Shown: positions 1 through 8,691 of the stretch, one piece after another
Position numbering within the stretch: position 1 is the stretch's first letter
How the letters are laid out: every line of letters starts with the position of its first letter
DNA from: Bacteroides sp. UBA1773
GTDB taxonomy: Bacteria > Bacteroidota > Bacteroidia > Bacteroidales > Bacteroidaceae
NCBI GenBank assembly: GCA_002315285.1
Contig: DCGR01000064.1
Span: 1 to 56,160 of the forward strand
Reading direction: 5' to 3'
DNA: 56,160 nucleotides
Position numbers and translations under genes: made by a program
The notes under the pieces: generated by a model
Told to the model about the DNA's origin: nothing
Databases searched by the model: none
What the model saw: only the letters and a program-made list of their open reading frames with translations

Positions 1-58
1 ATCTCAACAATCCAAGGCAAAATCGTATCAACTTATTATTTAACCATCACTAAGTCAA
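1..58. repeat. Dispersed repeat, copy A (partial)
   Basis: The stretch reading about TCTCAACAATCCAAGGCAAA followed by ATCGTATCAACTTATTATTT and AACCATCACTAAG recurs at 10249-10297 (copy C) and in the right arm of the element at 17165-17340 (copy D); a shortened form is at 7605-7632 (copy B). The copy may begin outside the window. It lies downstream of the minus-strand porin-like gene. Copies were aligned by eye. Confidence 0.6.
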
Positions 59-130
59 GAATTTCCGTGCGTTGAAATAACCGAATGAGGATTTTCTGGG
101 CATTTTCAAGTCGTTGACTTAACAGCCTAA

Positions 131-823
131 CTATTTACCTATATTAATAAGGTATGCGATTCGTGCGCCGAAATAGGAATGACCAGACCGGGCAAACTCA
201 TCCTTTTTCGAGTTTTTCCAGAAATCGCCCAATCCATAGTAATATCTTCCTTCCACGAGAAAGTGACCAATGCCAGTTGCAAAATCAACTCCCGCTCCTA
301 CCACAATACCATAGTCGAACTTGTTTTCCACCATTTTGCCGTATTGGTAGTCTATCAATCGTTGTTCCTTGGAGAAACCTTCATTCATTTCTTCTTTTTC
401 ATTCATGAAATAAGCGAATTGCGGGCCAAGGTTGATGAAGAACTGGCATCCTTTTTTCTGAGAATCCTTGCCAAAGGCGAGATGAGCCATCAAAGGCACC
501 TCTATGTAGTTCATCGAGCGAGAATAGCTATCTTCCGTATCATCTTCTATCAGTTCACTCCATCCGCGTTGTGAATAGTTTATTTCGGCCTGAATGCCGC
601 AAAACATCTTGAAGTATTTTTCTGAGATGTAACGGAATGTCAATCCTCCAGTTTTCCCCATGAATGTGTTTTGCTTTATGCTTGGACTAAAGCTTACCGA
701 GCACATGTTTATGCCGCCATTCACACCCATAGTCAAGTGATGCCGTTCGTTGGTTAGTTGTGCTACAGCAGGCAATGTGGTCAACGTATAACATACAATC
801 AGGGCGATGATGTTTTTTTTCAT
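131..823 (-). CDS. Porin-family outer-membrane beta-barrel protein
   Basis: A 230-residue secreted protein with a signal peptide (residues 1-21, ending TLPAVAQ) and alternating aromatic/polar strands ending in an aromatic-rich C-terminus, as in the PorT-like OMP_b-brl_2 barrels of Bacteroidetes. The features GVNGGINMCS near the N-terminus, GIQAEINYSQRGW, YIEVPLMAHL and GIVVGAGVDFATG are typical of this family, whose members are usually 200-250 residues long. An upstream in-frame ATG at 838 would overlap the preceding gene; the ATG at 823 is preferred because it gives a normal signal peptide and lies one base after the upstream stop (TGATATG), which implies translational coupling with the LysM gene. 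The exact role is unknown; it most likely sits in the outer membrane. Confidence 0.75.
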   Translation of the reverse strand: MKKNIIALIVCYTLTTLPAVAQLTNERHHLTMGVNGGINMCSVSFSPSIKQNTFMGKTGGLTFRYISEKYFKMFCGIQAEINYSQRGWSELIEDDTEDSYSRSMNYIEVPLMAHLAFGKDSQKKGCQFFINLGPQFAYFMNEKEEMNEGFSKEQRLIDYQYGKMVENKFDYGIVVGAGVDFATGIGHFLVEGRYYYGLGDFWKNSKKDEFARSGHSYFGARIAYLINIGK

Positions 824-824
824 A

Positions 825-2390
825 TCAGTCAAAATCAATTTTCACCAGTTCGAAATCAGGACTAAAATGCACCAGATAAACTTTCTTATTGATATATCCA
901 TCGTTCTGCTTGTTGCTTACGAATTTAAAACCACTTTGAATGGTAGGCACAAAGAAGTCATTGATGTTTTGTTCAAATTGGTCGCCAAACTTCAAAATTC
1001 CTGTTAAAAAGTAATATGCAATGTCGTATCCAAGCATAGGATAGCGTGGATGACTGATGGCCAAATCCTTACTGAACCATTTCCGATATTCGTTTGTAAA
1101 CTGGATGCTGGCGGTGTAGAGATTGTTGGTATAAAATGATGAATAGAAATAGGTGTCCATCTCATAAAAATTAGCCAAATAATCATCGGTGTAAAGTTGC
1201 CATTCCGGATAGCCAAACAGAATCATTCTTATTTCGGGCGAAATTCTATGTGCCACGACAAGTTGTGGCAACAGTTTGGTAAGTGCCGACGATTTTCCGG
1301 AAGTAGGGATGAACAGGTTTTTCTTGTCTTGTGGGATATAGTAGCGCAACGTGTCACCAGCCAATTTGAAACCGCTCAGTTCATCGAATGACTGGTTGCG
1401 TTTTTGCAATTCCTGTTTCAGTCCGGCAATGAAGTCTTGTTTGTCGGTATCTGCCGCATCCGCATTCAGGAATACGAAATGAAAATCGGGAAACAGTTTG
1501 AAGATGTGGTCATACACTTCCGGAAACAGTTGTGATTTTGGGGCATTCACTTGGAACACCTTGTTGTTGTCTTTCGCTTCGTTGCTTTTCGTAGCGAAAG
1601 GGATTACCAGACGGATGTTGTTGTTTTTGCAATAGTCCGAAAGTACAGAAATCTGTTCGGGGATTCCAGGACCAAAAATGATGTCCATGTCCTTCAGTTC
1701 CTCATGTTGCTGCAACATATCGGCCAGTGTCTCTTTTGTGTTTCCAGTAGAGAGGGCCGTAATGTCGAGGTTGTGGCCTTCGTGCTTGAGTTTGTCGGCA
1801 GCCATCAGGAAGCCTTCGTAAAATTCGATGACGTGGTTTTTGTCGTTTTTAGGCGTGAACGACAGGAGTACGGCCGTCTTGAGTGTTTCCTTTTTTTCCT
1901 TGGCAACCGTTTTCTGTTCCGTTTTCTGTTCCACAACGGCAGCAGATGCAGCAGGCAATGTAAGTTGGGCGTTTTCATCGTTTGTCGTAGAAAAAGGGAT
2001 ACAAACCCGTTGGCCTTTTTTCAAGCCGTTTTTCCCCACTTGTGGATTCGCGTTTAGAAAAGCTCCCTGTGAAATGCTGAATTTCTTGCAGATCCTGTAG
2101 ATGGTTTCCTTTTTCTGTACCACGTATTCTTGTCTGCAATTGCCTTTTGTTTCATTGGCAACCACTTTGTTGGCGTTACTTGGGATTATGATGGTTTGTC
2201 CGTTTTTCAGTCCTTCGGTCTTCAATGAAGGATTTGCCTCCAGAAGACTTTCCTGGCTGATGCCGTATTTTTTGCAGATACCATAAATCGTTTCCCGTTT
2301 GCCTACGGTGTGTTGTTGGTAACTGCTTTGCGCCATCAACGGCAAAAACAGAAGTGCCATGATGGCAATCAGTTGATATTTAAGTGTCAT
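825..2390 (-). CDS. LysM-domain periplasmic-binding-like protein
   Basis: A 521-residue exported protein. It has a signal peptide (about 1-21), then two LysM modules (about 26-70 and 87-133, each with the pattern V-x-KRETIY-x-ICKKY/F and N-x-x-LK...GQ-x-x-IP) that bind peptidoglycan glycan strands. A spacer and a large alpha/beta domain (about 168-521) follow, resembling the type 1 periplasmic binding fold used by branched-chain amino acid receptors and LpoA-like proteins. Bacteroidales encode this LysM plus receptor-like architecture widely, and it is thought to act at the cell wall; no transport partners lie nearby. It is transcribed from a good promoter at 2423-2453 that diverges from uvrA and is probably co-transcribed with the barrel gene downstream. 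Confidence 0.8.
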   Translation of the reverse strand: MTLKYQLIAIMALLFLPLMAQSSYQQHTVGKRETIYGICKKYGISQESLLEANPSLKTEGLKNGQTIIIPSNANKVVANETKGNCRQEYVVQKKETIYRICKKFSISQGAFLNANPQVGKNGLKKGQRVCIPFSTTNDENAQLTLPAASAAVVEQKTEQKTVAKEKKETLKTAVLLSFTPKNDKNHVIEFYEGFLMAADKLKHEGHNLDITALSTGNTKETLADMLQQHEELKDMDIIFGPGIPEQISVLSDYCKNNNIRLVIPFATKSNEAKDNNKVFQVNAPKSQLFPEVYDHIFKLFPDFHFVFLNADAADTDKQDFIAGLKQELQKRNQSFDELSGFKLAGDTLRYYIPQDKKNLFIPTSGKSSALTKLLPQLVVAHRISPEIRMILFGYPEWQLYTDDYLANFYEMDTYFYSSFYTNNLYTASIQFTNEYRKWFSKDLAISHPRYPMLGYDIAYYFLTGILKFGDQFEQNINDFFVPTIQSGFKFVSNKQNDGYINKKVYLVHFSPDFELVKIDFD

Positions 2391-2422
2391 TTCCTTAACT
2401 GATGTTTTTTCTAAACTTTGTG

Positions 2423-2453
2423 CAAATATACTTCAAGTTGGGGATATTACAAA
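2423..2453 (-). promoter_or_regulatory. Promoter of the LysM/barrel operon
   Basis: On the minus strand: -33 TTTG (2450-2453), a 19-bp spacer, then -7 TATATTTG (2423-2430). This matches the Bacteroidetes primary-sigma consensus TTTG/TAnnTTTG and lies 33-63 bp upstream of the ATG at 2390. Confidence 0.7.
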
Positions 2454-2470
2454 ATTATTTTTTACCTTTG
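2437..2470 (+). promoter_or_regulatory. uvrA promoter
   Basis: A consensus -7 element TACCTTTG is at 2463-2470, with a weak -33 candidate (GTTG, 2437-2440) 22 bp upstream. Transcription would begin near 2476-2478, so in-frame start codons upstream of that point cannot be used. This favours the ATG at 2489, or 2480 as an almost leaderless start. Confidence 0.6.
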
Positions 2471-2488
2471 CAAGTTCAAATGGGAAAA

Positions 2489-5314
2489 ATGGTAGAGAAG
2501 GAAACAATCAGTGTGTATGGGGCTCGCGTACACAATTTGAAAAATATAGATGTTGAAATTCCACGAAACAGCCTGACAGTTTTCACGGGATTGAGTGGAA
2601 GTGGTAAGTCATCCTTGGCATTCGACACGATTTATGCGGAGGGACAACGTCGGTATGTCGAGACATTTTCGGCATACGCTCGCAATTTCCTTGGCAATAT
2701 GGAGCGGCCAGATGTCGATAAGATTACGGGCTTGAGCCCTGTGATTTCCATCGAACAGAAAACCACCAACAAGAATCCACGATCTACTGTAGGGACTACC
2801 ACTGAAATATATGATTATCTGCGACTTTTGTTTGCACGTGTTGCCACTGCTTATTCTTATCTTAGTGGCAAGCCAATGGTTAAATATTCAGAGGAGCAAA
2901 TTCTTCAAAAAATCCTCACTACCTATCAGGGACATCGGATATATATTCTTTCTCCTGTAATATCATCGCGTAAAGGACATTACAAGGAACTGTTCGAGTA
3001 TATTCTTCGAAAGGGATTCCTCCAGGCGCGTATTGATGGCGAAATCAGGGAACTTGTCCATGGCATGAAACTCGACCGTTATCGGAATCACGACATAGAG
3101 ATTGTTGTGGACAAGTTGCGGGTTGAGCCCAAAGATGCCGAACGATTGCAAAAAAGCACTTCCGTTGCCATGCAACATGGCAATGGAGTGGTGATGGTGC
3201 TTGATGCCGAATCGTTGCAGGTCAACCATTTCAGCAAGCATCTTATGTGTCCCGACACGGGATTGTCGTACAAGGAGCCGGCCCCTCACAATTTTTCCTT
3301 CAATTCGCCACAAGGAGCCTGTCCACGATGTAAGGGGTTGGGGTATGTGAGTCTGATAGATGTTGACAAGATAATACCAAACCGTAAACTCAGCATCGCA
3401 CAGGGTGGTGTGCTTCCTCTTGGCAAATCGCGCAACACAATGATATTCTGGCAACTGCAAGCTCTGCTCGAAGCCTATGAGTTCTCGCTCGACACTCCCA
3501 TTGAGGATATTCCCAACGAGGTAATCGATGAAGTGCTCAATGGCTCGCCTCGCCGTTTGCGTTTGCGCAGCGAAATCATCCACACCACATCCGATTATTT
3601 CACCCAATACGATGGTATTGTGAAGTACATTACACAATTGCAGGATGCCAGTGCCACCGAACAGAAATGGGCAGAGCAATTTTCCTGCACTGCGGAGTGT
3701 CCTGAATGTCATGGTGCACGGCTCAACAAGGAGGCGCTTCATTACCGATTGCACGACAAAAACATTTTCGAATTGGCGAGTATGGATATTGACGAACTCT
3801 ACGTCTGGGTGTCGAATGTGGAGCAGCATCTTGACTCACGGCAGCAAACCATTGCTGCCGAAATATTGAAGGAAATCCGGACGCGCCTACAGTTTTTGCT
3901 CGATGTAGGGCTCAATTATCTTTCTCTCAATCGCGGTTCCGTCTCACTCTCGGGAGGTGAAAGCCAGCGTATTCGTCTGGCCACCCAGATAGGTGCCCAG
4001 TTGGTCAATGTGTTGTATATCCTTGACGAACCCAGCATAGGCTTGCATCAGCGAGACAACATCCGGCTTATCAATTCCTTGAAAAAGCTACGCGATATGG
4101 GCAATACTGTCATTGTGGTGGAACACGACCGCGACATGATGCTTGCGGCCGACTACGTTGTCGATTTGGGTCCTCGTGCCGGACGTTTGGGAGGCATTGT
4201 GGTGTTTGCCGGAACTCCCGAACAAATGCTTTCAACAACTACTCTTACAGCTAATTACATCAAGGGAACCATCCAAATAGAAATTCCAGACAAGCGTCGC
4301 GTTGGCAATGGCCACTCATTGGTGCTTCATGGAGCCAGCGGCAACAATTTGAAACGCATTGACGCAAGTTTCCCTTTGGGAATGCTTATCTGCGTCACGG
4401 GTGTGTCGGGAAGTGGCAAGTCAACATTGGTCAATGACACCTTGCAGCCCATACTTTCGCAGAAACTCTACCATTCGCTGCAAGATCCCCTACCCTTCGA
4501 AAGCATAGAAGGACTTGAATTCATCGACAAGGTAGTGAATGTGGATCAGTCGCCCATTGGGCGTACTCCACGTTCCAATCCAGCCACCTACACGGGTGTG
4601 TTTTCCGACATCCGCAACCTGTTTGTCAACCTGCCCGAAGCCAAAATCCGAGGCTACAAACCAGGCTATTTCTCATTCAACGTAAAAGGAGGTCGTTGCG
4701 AAACATGTTCAGGAAACGGATATAAGACCATAGAGATGAACTTTTTGCCCGATGTGATGATACCATGCGAAGATTGTCACGGCAAACGGTACAATCGTCA
4801 GACGTTAGAGATAAAATTCAAAGGAAAATCCATAGCCGATGTCCTCGACATGACCATCAATCAGGCTGTAGAGTTTTTTGAGAATGTGCCTAACATCCTC
4901 AGTAAGATAAAGGTGTTGCAGGATGTTGGCTTGGGATACATCAAGTTGGGACAGCCCTCCACTACCCTATCAGGCGGCGAAAGCCAGCGGGTGAAATTGG
5001 CCACCGAGCTGGCAAAGAAAGACACAGGTCGCACTCTCTACATACTCGACGAACCCACCACCGGACTGCATTTCGATGACATCAAAGCTCTGATGAAAGT
5101 GCTCAACTTGCTGGTCGATAAGGGCAACACCGTCATTGTCATCGAGCACAATCTCGATGTCATCAAATTGGCCGATTACATCATCGACATGGGGCCGGAG
5201 GGCGGACGCGCGGGAGGACAGATATTATCCACCGGAACCCCCGAAGAAGTGTCGCAATCTGCGCAAGGCTACACTCCCACATTCCTGAAGGAAGAGCTAC
5301 AGAGATTCAAGTAG
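2489..5314 (+). CDS. uvrA: Excinuclease ABC subunit UvrA
   Basis: DNA damage-recognition ATPase of nucleotide excision repair; it acts as a dimer with UvrB in the cytoplasm. The 941-residue product has the full family layout: ABC module I with Walker A GLSGSGKSS (about 34-42), a zinc-binding region with CPRCKG and CPECHG pairs, signature LSGGESQRIRLA, Walker B ILDEPS; then module II with Walker A GVSGSGKST, the C-terminal zinc finger (CETCSGNG and CEDCHGKR), signature LSGGESQRVKLA and Walker B ILDEPT. The start at 2489 gives MVEKETISVYGARVHNLK, the usual UvrA N-terminus; the in-frame ATGs at 2480 and 2402 lie at or before the predicted transcription start. It is transcribed alone and diverges from the LysM gene. 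Length and motifs are normal. Confidence 0.97.
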   Translation: MVEKETISVYGARVHNLKNIDVEIPRNSLTVFTGLSGSGKSSLAFDTIYAEGQRRYVETFSAYARNFLGNMERPDVDKITGLSPVISIEQKTTNKNPRSTVGTTTEIYDYLRLLFARVATAYSYLSGKPMVKYSEEQILQKILTTYQGHRIYILSPVISSRKGHYKELFEYILRKGFLQARIDGEIRELVHGMKLDRYRNHDIEIVVDKLRVEPKDAERLQKSTSVAMQHGNGVVMVLDAESLQVNHFSKHLMCPDTGLSYKEPAPHNFSFNSPQGACPRCKGLGYVSLIDVDKIIPNRKLSIAQGGVLPLGKSRNTMIFWQLQALLEAYEFSLDTPIEDIPNEVIDEVLNGSPRRLRLRSEIIHTTSDYFTQYDGIVKYITQLQDASATEQKWAEQFSCTAECPECHGARLNKEALHYRLHDKNIFELASMDIDELYVWVSNVEQHLDSRQQTIAAEILKEIRTRLQFLLDVGLNYLSLNRGSVSLSGGESQRIRLATQIGAQLVNVLYILDEPSIGLHQRDNIRLINSLKKLRDMGNTVIVVEHDRDMMLAADYVVDLGPRAGRLGGIVVFAGTPEQMLSTTTLTANYIKGTIQIEIPDKRRVGNGHSLVLHGASGNNLKRIDASFPLGMLICVTGVSGSGKSTLVNDTLQPILSQKLYHSLQDPLPFESIEGLEFIDKVVNVDQSPIGRTPRSNPATYTGVFSDIRNLFVNLPEAKIRGYKPGYFSFNVKGGRCETCSGNGYKTIEMNFLPDVMIPCEDCHGKRYNRQTLEIKFKGKSIADVLDMTINQAVEFFENVPNILSKIKVLQDVGLGYIKLGQPSTTLSGGESQRVKLATELAKKDTGRTLYILDEPTTGLHFDDIKALMKVLNLLVDKGNTVIVIEHNLDVIKLADYIIDMGPEGGRAGGQILSTGTPEEVSQSAQGYTPTFLKEELQRFK

Positions 5315-5368
5315 CCGAAGCTTGTCCGTTGTCGGTTGTCACAATACGAACCGGCTCATGACAGCTTC

Positions 5369-5929
5369 TTACCTTTTTGAGGCTATTCCGGCTTCTTCTT
5401 GCGGATCGTCATCGTCGTCGTGTGTTCCTATGTGAAATCCAATACGTCTTTCCTGGTTTTTCTTGTTCTCGTCAATCATGCGCAACAGCTCTTCCACGGC
5501 ACAGCTCACACTTTGGTTCAGTTCATCGAAATGCAATGTAAACAGGTTGATCATCCTTTTCCTATTCGTAAAGTAGAATGATGTCTTGACCGTGAAAACA
5601 TCTTCTTCAGCATATACCGTGGCGTGATTGTACAAGCCAATATTCACACGGTCTGCCATCAGTGCCTTGTCCTTTGGGTCGAGCTTCGCGTAATCCTCAT
5701 CTTCGCATTGGAATACCACGCAACATTCGCCCATCCCATCAACAACCCCGAATGAAGCACAAAACGAACCATTGCTGTAATCGAACGCGATTTCCCCGTC
5801 CGAAAGCTCACATTTCACACCTTCCTCTTGCAGATACCTCATCAGAGCCTTACGCATCTTGCACACATTGCCCATGAAGAAACATTCCTTCCAAAATCCA
5901 GCCAATTTTCTTAATCTACCTGTTTTCAT
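5369..5929 (-). CDS. YbjN-like hypothetical cytosolic protein
   Basis: A 186-residue protein with no signal peptide or membrane segment. The body (about 30-155) alternates beta strands and helices (GEIAFDYSNGSFCASF, CCVVFQCEDEDYAKL, NHATVYAEEDVFTVKTSFYF), an organisation reminiscent of YbjN/type III chaperone-like folds. The C-terminal tail is acidic, with a run of five aspartates. The ATG at 5929 is chosen over the one at 5980 because a -7 box on the minus strand (TAAATTTG, 5966-5973) would place transcription initiation between them. It faces away from the 464-residue gene at 6167. Function unknown; the YbjN resemblance is only structural intuition. Confidence 0.6.
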   Translation of the reverse strand: MKTGRLRKLAGFWKECFFMGNVCKMRKALMRYLQEEGVKCELSDGEIAFDYSNGSFCASFGVVDGMGECCVVFQCEDEDYAKLDPKDKALMADRVNIGLYNHATVYAEEDVFTVKTSFYFTNRKRMINLFTLHFDELNQSVSCAVEELLRMIDENKKNQERRIGFHIGTHDDDDDPQEEAGIASKR

Positions 5930-6108
5930 CTTCTTATTATATTTTCGCAGTTTGAATTTCTTTCGCAAATTTAGACGCAATCACAGTTTGGGGAATCATT
6001 TGCCAACAACAATAATAAATCTCATGACGTATTATGCATGCAAAACGTATGACATTACAAAAAGCCAGCAAAAGTGGGGTTGTGGCACAACAATTTTCAA
6101 TAGAATGT

Positions 6109-6140
6109 TTTGATGGTTGTATCTCAAAGCCGTACCTTTG
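6109..6140 (+). promoter_or_regulatory. Promoter of the 464-residue protein gene
   Basis: TTTG (6109-6112), a 20-bp spacer and TACCTTTG (6133-6140): a full match to the Bacteroidetes primary-sigma consensus. Transcription should start near 6147, which decides the downstream start codon at 6167. Confidence 0.75.
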
Positions 6141-6166
6141 TTGCAACAAAACGAAAAAAAAATAAT

Positions 6167-7561
6167 ATGAAAGAAGAAAAAAAGAAATACGAAGAGTTGC
6201 TGACAACGATAGCGAATACACGCTTGGTCTATAACACGATGAATGACCTCGAAGATATGCTCGACAACCATTCCATCCACAACAACGGCATCAAGCGGTG
6301 TTTCACCACCCTGCAGAAACTGCGTTCTGTCTACCGCGACATCAAGGGCGAAGTGAGTCAGATGACCAATGATGCGCTCGACCTCGACATTGTTTTGGCC
6401 GACTATCAGCAGGCGTGGACTTTCTTCCGCAGCAATCTGTTTCGTCGTTCCAATCCTGAGTCGGTAGCCTTGGAGTTGCTCGCTTACTGCTGTCCGCCCT
6501 ACATCCGGGAAGGTATCACCCCCTCGCGGAACAGCATCTACCAAGAGGTCATCGCACAGCACATCGACCTCCCTTTCCTGTTGCTCATGATTCTCAAGGC
6601 CATTCCAGGCTATGACTCCAAGGATGGCGATGTAGAAAACATCGATGAACTGTTCGACAACGTGATGCAGGTCATGGAGAAATTCGCGAGCAACAGCACC
6701 CTGTTCAATGCCCAGTCGGCCATTGGCAGAGCACGGGAAGAGGAAAACAGGACACGACTCACATTGTATTTACACGTGTCGAACATACTCTACTACTATC
6801 AGTCGTTTGTCGATTCAGAGGAACGTTATGACATGTCGAACCAACACAAGCAAAATCAGGTGCAACTCGACATCGCCGGTTTCTGGAACGAGTGTGGAGG
6901 TAAGTTGGAACAAACAAAATTCTGGCAAATAGAGGACATGGACAACTACGGATGCTATCGCATGACACTTTGGGAAAAGAAAGCCAACAACCAGCTTCTC
7001 TGCACGCGCCACACCTTGTTCGTCTCGAGGAGTGATGAGGGAAACTTGGTTTACTATATGCATCATCCAGAAGCTGTCGAGAAGATTATAAAAGGTGAAG
7101 CCCTCAACGACAACGACCACGTGTGGTATCAGACACCGATGCTCGACCGGACTCCCTCAGCGATTACCCTGACGAGGCTTTTGGATTCTGGAGTTTGGAG
7201 GGAAGAGATCCCACTTACCCGTTGTACCGACGAGACTGTCACGGCCCAATACGAACGGTGGATGAATCACGACTGCAAGATTGTCAACCCCTTTAGCAAA
7301 TTCGACTATAGGTTCAACATCAACCTCTATGCCGTCACCCCCACTCACCTTTACATACCTACCGACGACGAAGGAGAATATTACAAGGTGCCGAAATCGT
7401 CGTACGAGGGCTTTGGCCTCATTCAGATGACCGACAGCGTGGGCACAGTGAAAATCAACGGGAAAACCTATTTGGCGTTCGATGAATTCCTGCTTTTCAT
7501 CAGCACCGACAAGGAAGAACTCGACAAGTATGGCATAACAATCGTCAACACCATTGAGTAG
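6167..7561 (+). CDS. Hypothetical protein, 464 residues
   Basis: I do not recognise this gene. The product has no signal peptide and no membrane segment. Residues 1-90 are charged and helical (possible coiled coil), a mixed helical part runs to about 215, and the C-terminal half (about 225-464) is rich in tryptophan, tyrosine and strand-like segments (IAGFWNECGGKLEQTKFWQIED, YRMTLWEKK, TLFVSR), suggesting a ligand-binding or beta-sandwich domain. The start is set by the promoter at 6109-6140; an in-frame ATG at 6110 lies inside that promoter. A palindromic piece of the dispersed repeat lies 44 bp downstream, and a cassette of small genes follows in the same direction. Base composition matches the housekeeping neighbours. 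Confidence 0.7.
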   Translation: MKEEKKKYEELLTTIANTRLVYNTMNDLEDMLDNHSIHNNGIKRCFTTLQKLRSVYRDIKGEVSQMTNDALDLDIVLADYQQAWTFFRSNLFRRSNPESVALELLAYCCPPYIREGITPSRNSIYQEVIAQHIDLPFLLLMILKAIPGYDSKDGDVENIDELFDNVMQVMEKFASNSTLFNAQSAIGRAREEENRTRLTLYLHVSNILYYYQSFVDSEERYDMSNQHKQNQVQLDIAGFWNECGGKLEQTKFWQIEDMDNYGCYRMTLWEKKANNQLLCTRHTLFVSRSDEGNLVYYMHHPEAVEKIIKGEALNDNDHVWYQTPMLDRTPSAITLTRLLDSGVWREEIPLTRCTDETVTAQYERWMNHDCKIVNPFSKFDYRFNINLYAVTPTHLYIPTDDEGEYYKVPKSSYEGFGLIQMTDSVGTVKINGKTYLAFDEFLLFISTDKEELDKYGITIVNTIE

Positions 7562-7604
7562 CGTCACTGACAGGTACGCATCCTCAACAATAATATTCAT
7601 CAGT

Positions 7605-7632
7605 TAAGTGATGATTATTTAACCATCACTAA
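7605..7632. repeat. Dispersed repeat, copy B (palindromic end)
   Basis: TAAGTGATGATTATTTAACC then ATCACTAA forms a near-perfect hairpin (AGTGATG at 7607-7613 pairs with CATCACT at 7624-7630). The right half equals the end of copy A (TTATTTAACCATCACTAAG) and the left half equals the left end of copy D (TAAGTGATGATTA). CTCAACAAT at 7582-7590, also shared with copies A and D, suggests an internally deleted copy. It may double as a transcription terminator for the gene ending at 7561. Confidence 0.5.
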
Positions 7633-7647
7633 AAAAATGTTTTTATC

Positions 7648-7806
7648 ATGAAAGAGATCCAAAAAAAAATGAACGAGAGCCAACTGCCCGAGAATGTGGC
7701 CGATTTTGGCCTCAAGATTGCCAAGAGTAGCTACCAGACAGGCGAGAAAATAGGCAACAAAACAAACTCATTGATAGATTTTATTATTGACTCAATTTTT
7801 AAATGA
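7648..7806 (+). CDS. Small protein, 52 residues
   Basis: An open frame beginning MKEIQKKMNESQLPENVADF and ending DFIIDSIFK. It is charged in its first half, with a helical, amphipathic C-terminus, and has no cysteines or known motif. The ATG lies 15 bp after the repeat hairpin and the stop is 7 bp before the next small gene, so the two look like a bicistronic unit ending at the terminator at 7957-8000. Codon use matches the surrounding genes. It could be a membrane-active peptide or a structural partner of the 41-residue product; function unknown. Confidence 0.5.
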   Translation: MKEIQKKMNESQLPENVADFGLKIAKSSYQTGEKIGNKTNSLIDFIIDSIFK

Positions 7807-7813
7807 TTTAGTT

Positions 7814-7939
7814 ATGAATGATTTACTGAAATTTGTCACGAAGGTGGCAGTAGGCTCCACAGCCATTGGCGCAGGAGCAGTGCTTGTGAAAAAAGGTTTG
7901 GAAAACGGGAAGAACTTGGTTGGTAAAAAAGAAGAGTAA
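7814..7939 (+). CDS. Small glycine-rich single-pass peptide, 41 residues
   Basis: The product starts MNDLLKFVTKVAVGSTAIGA, continues through a hydrophobic small-residue helix (about 6-27) and ends with a lysine-rich tail (KNLVGKKEE). This is the shape of a short membrane peptide. It follows the 52-residue frame by 7 bp and is closed by a strong terminator 17 bp after its stop. Its character (basic ends around a Gly/Ala/Val helix) resembles the 39-residue product in the dynamin operon at 11470-11589, although the sequences are not alignable by eye. Small-toxin, holin-like and accessory roles are all possible. Confidence 0.5.
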   Translation: MNDLLKFVTKVAVGSTAIGAGAVLVKKGLENGKNLVGKKEE

Positions 7940-7956
7940 TCGTCCCCAATCCGCAT

Positions 7957-8000
7957 CTTGGCATAATCCGTGCATGCTACGTCACGTGGATTATGCCAAG
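7957..8000. terminator. Strong stem-loop terminator
   Basis: Perfect 13-bp inverted repeat: CTTGGCATAATCC (7957-7969) and GGATTATGCCAAG (7988-8000), with an 18-nt loop. On the plus strand it is followed by CAACCCTTTTTCC. It closes the 52/41-residue gene pair and insulates it from the nuclease operon. Confidence 0.8.
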
Positions 8001-8059
8001 TCAACCCTTTTTCCTTTGAAAAAAAACCACGACAAGCAGCGTATGAACCAAATAATTCG

Positions 8060-8067
8060 TATATTTG
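8060..8067 (+). promoter_or_regulatory. -7 element of the LHH nuclease operon
   Basis: TATATTTG at 8060-8067 matches the -7 consensus TAnnTTTG. No good TTTG lies 19-21 bp upstream. Predicted transcription from about 8074 gives a 45-nt leader before the ATG at 8119. Confidence 0.45.
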
Positions 8068-8118
8068 CCGTTAATAATCCTTTTGTGTAAGTAACCTATC
8101 AAAAAACACATCTCAATT

Positions 8119-8634
8119 ATGACACAATTAAACAATAGTGAGAAAGAAGCCATAAAGCGCACCACCGGGTGGTCCGACCAGATTGTCGATTACATCAGCT
8201 CCATCGACGAAGCAAACATTTACATCAAGGCCCATCTGCAAGAAGCAACGGTGGGCGGACGACCCGCATTGATTCGGAGCGACATCAACTGGAGCGCATT
8301 CAACTGTCGTCAGGAATGGCTCGAAACAAAGCTTGCCGACTACGACAAATGGAAAGACTACAACAATGCCGACCTCATCGGCGAGGGCTATCCCCCACGC
8401 GATGAGAATGGCGACCCCTACGAGCTCCACCACATCGGCCAGCAACAGCACTCACCTTTTGCCGAACTTACCTGGCAAGAGCACATGGGCGATGGCAACA
8501 ACACCATCCTCCACCAGATGGGCGAATATTCCAACATCGACCGCCAAGAGTTCGACAAGGAGAAATCGCAATATTGGCAAGCCCGTTTCCATAGGTTCAC
8601 CCCTGCACAAAAGCGGCAGATCTATGGCAAATAG
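8119..8634 (+). CDS. LHH-type HNH/endonuclease VII superfamily nuclease
   Basis: A 171-residue protein without a signal peptide. Residues 90-160 carry the hallmark of the LHH clade of HNH/Endo VII nucleases: a GYPPRDENGDPYELHHIGQ block with the metal-binding L-H-H at 103-105, then AELTWQEHMGDGNN with EH (121-122), then ILH (130-132) and an R...YW...R tail. In polymorphic toxins this module is usually the C-terminal warhead of a large secreted protein. Here it is stand-alone, with a short helical N-terminus (residues 8-60: WSDQIVDYISS, EANIYIKAHL, RSDINW) instead of a delivery domain. It heads a co-directional operon with a 72-residue protein, two YkvA membrane proteins and a zinc ribbon. Family knowledge implies DNase or RNase activity; target, delivery and antidote cannot be told from sequence. 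Confidence 0.8.
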   Translation: MTQLNNSEKEAIKRTTGWSDQIVDYISSIDEANIYIKAHLQEATVGGRPALIRSDINWSAFNCRQEWLETKLADYDKWKDYNNADLIGEGYPPRDENGDPYELHHIGQQQHSPFAELTWQEHMGDGNNTILHQMGEYSNIDRQEFDKEKSQYWQARFHRFTPAQKRQIYGK

Positions 8635-8691
8635 TCGTGGCCTTTTATTTTATCAAACAATCATGAACTTTTTTTAAAAACCACCAACATC

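Noticed and set aside
2963..3829. 288-residue antisense frame inside uvrA
   Set aside because: uvrA is unambiguous and the antisense product shows no domain or start signal.
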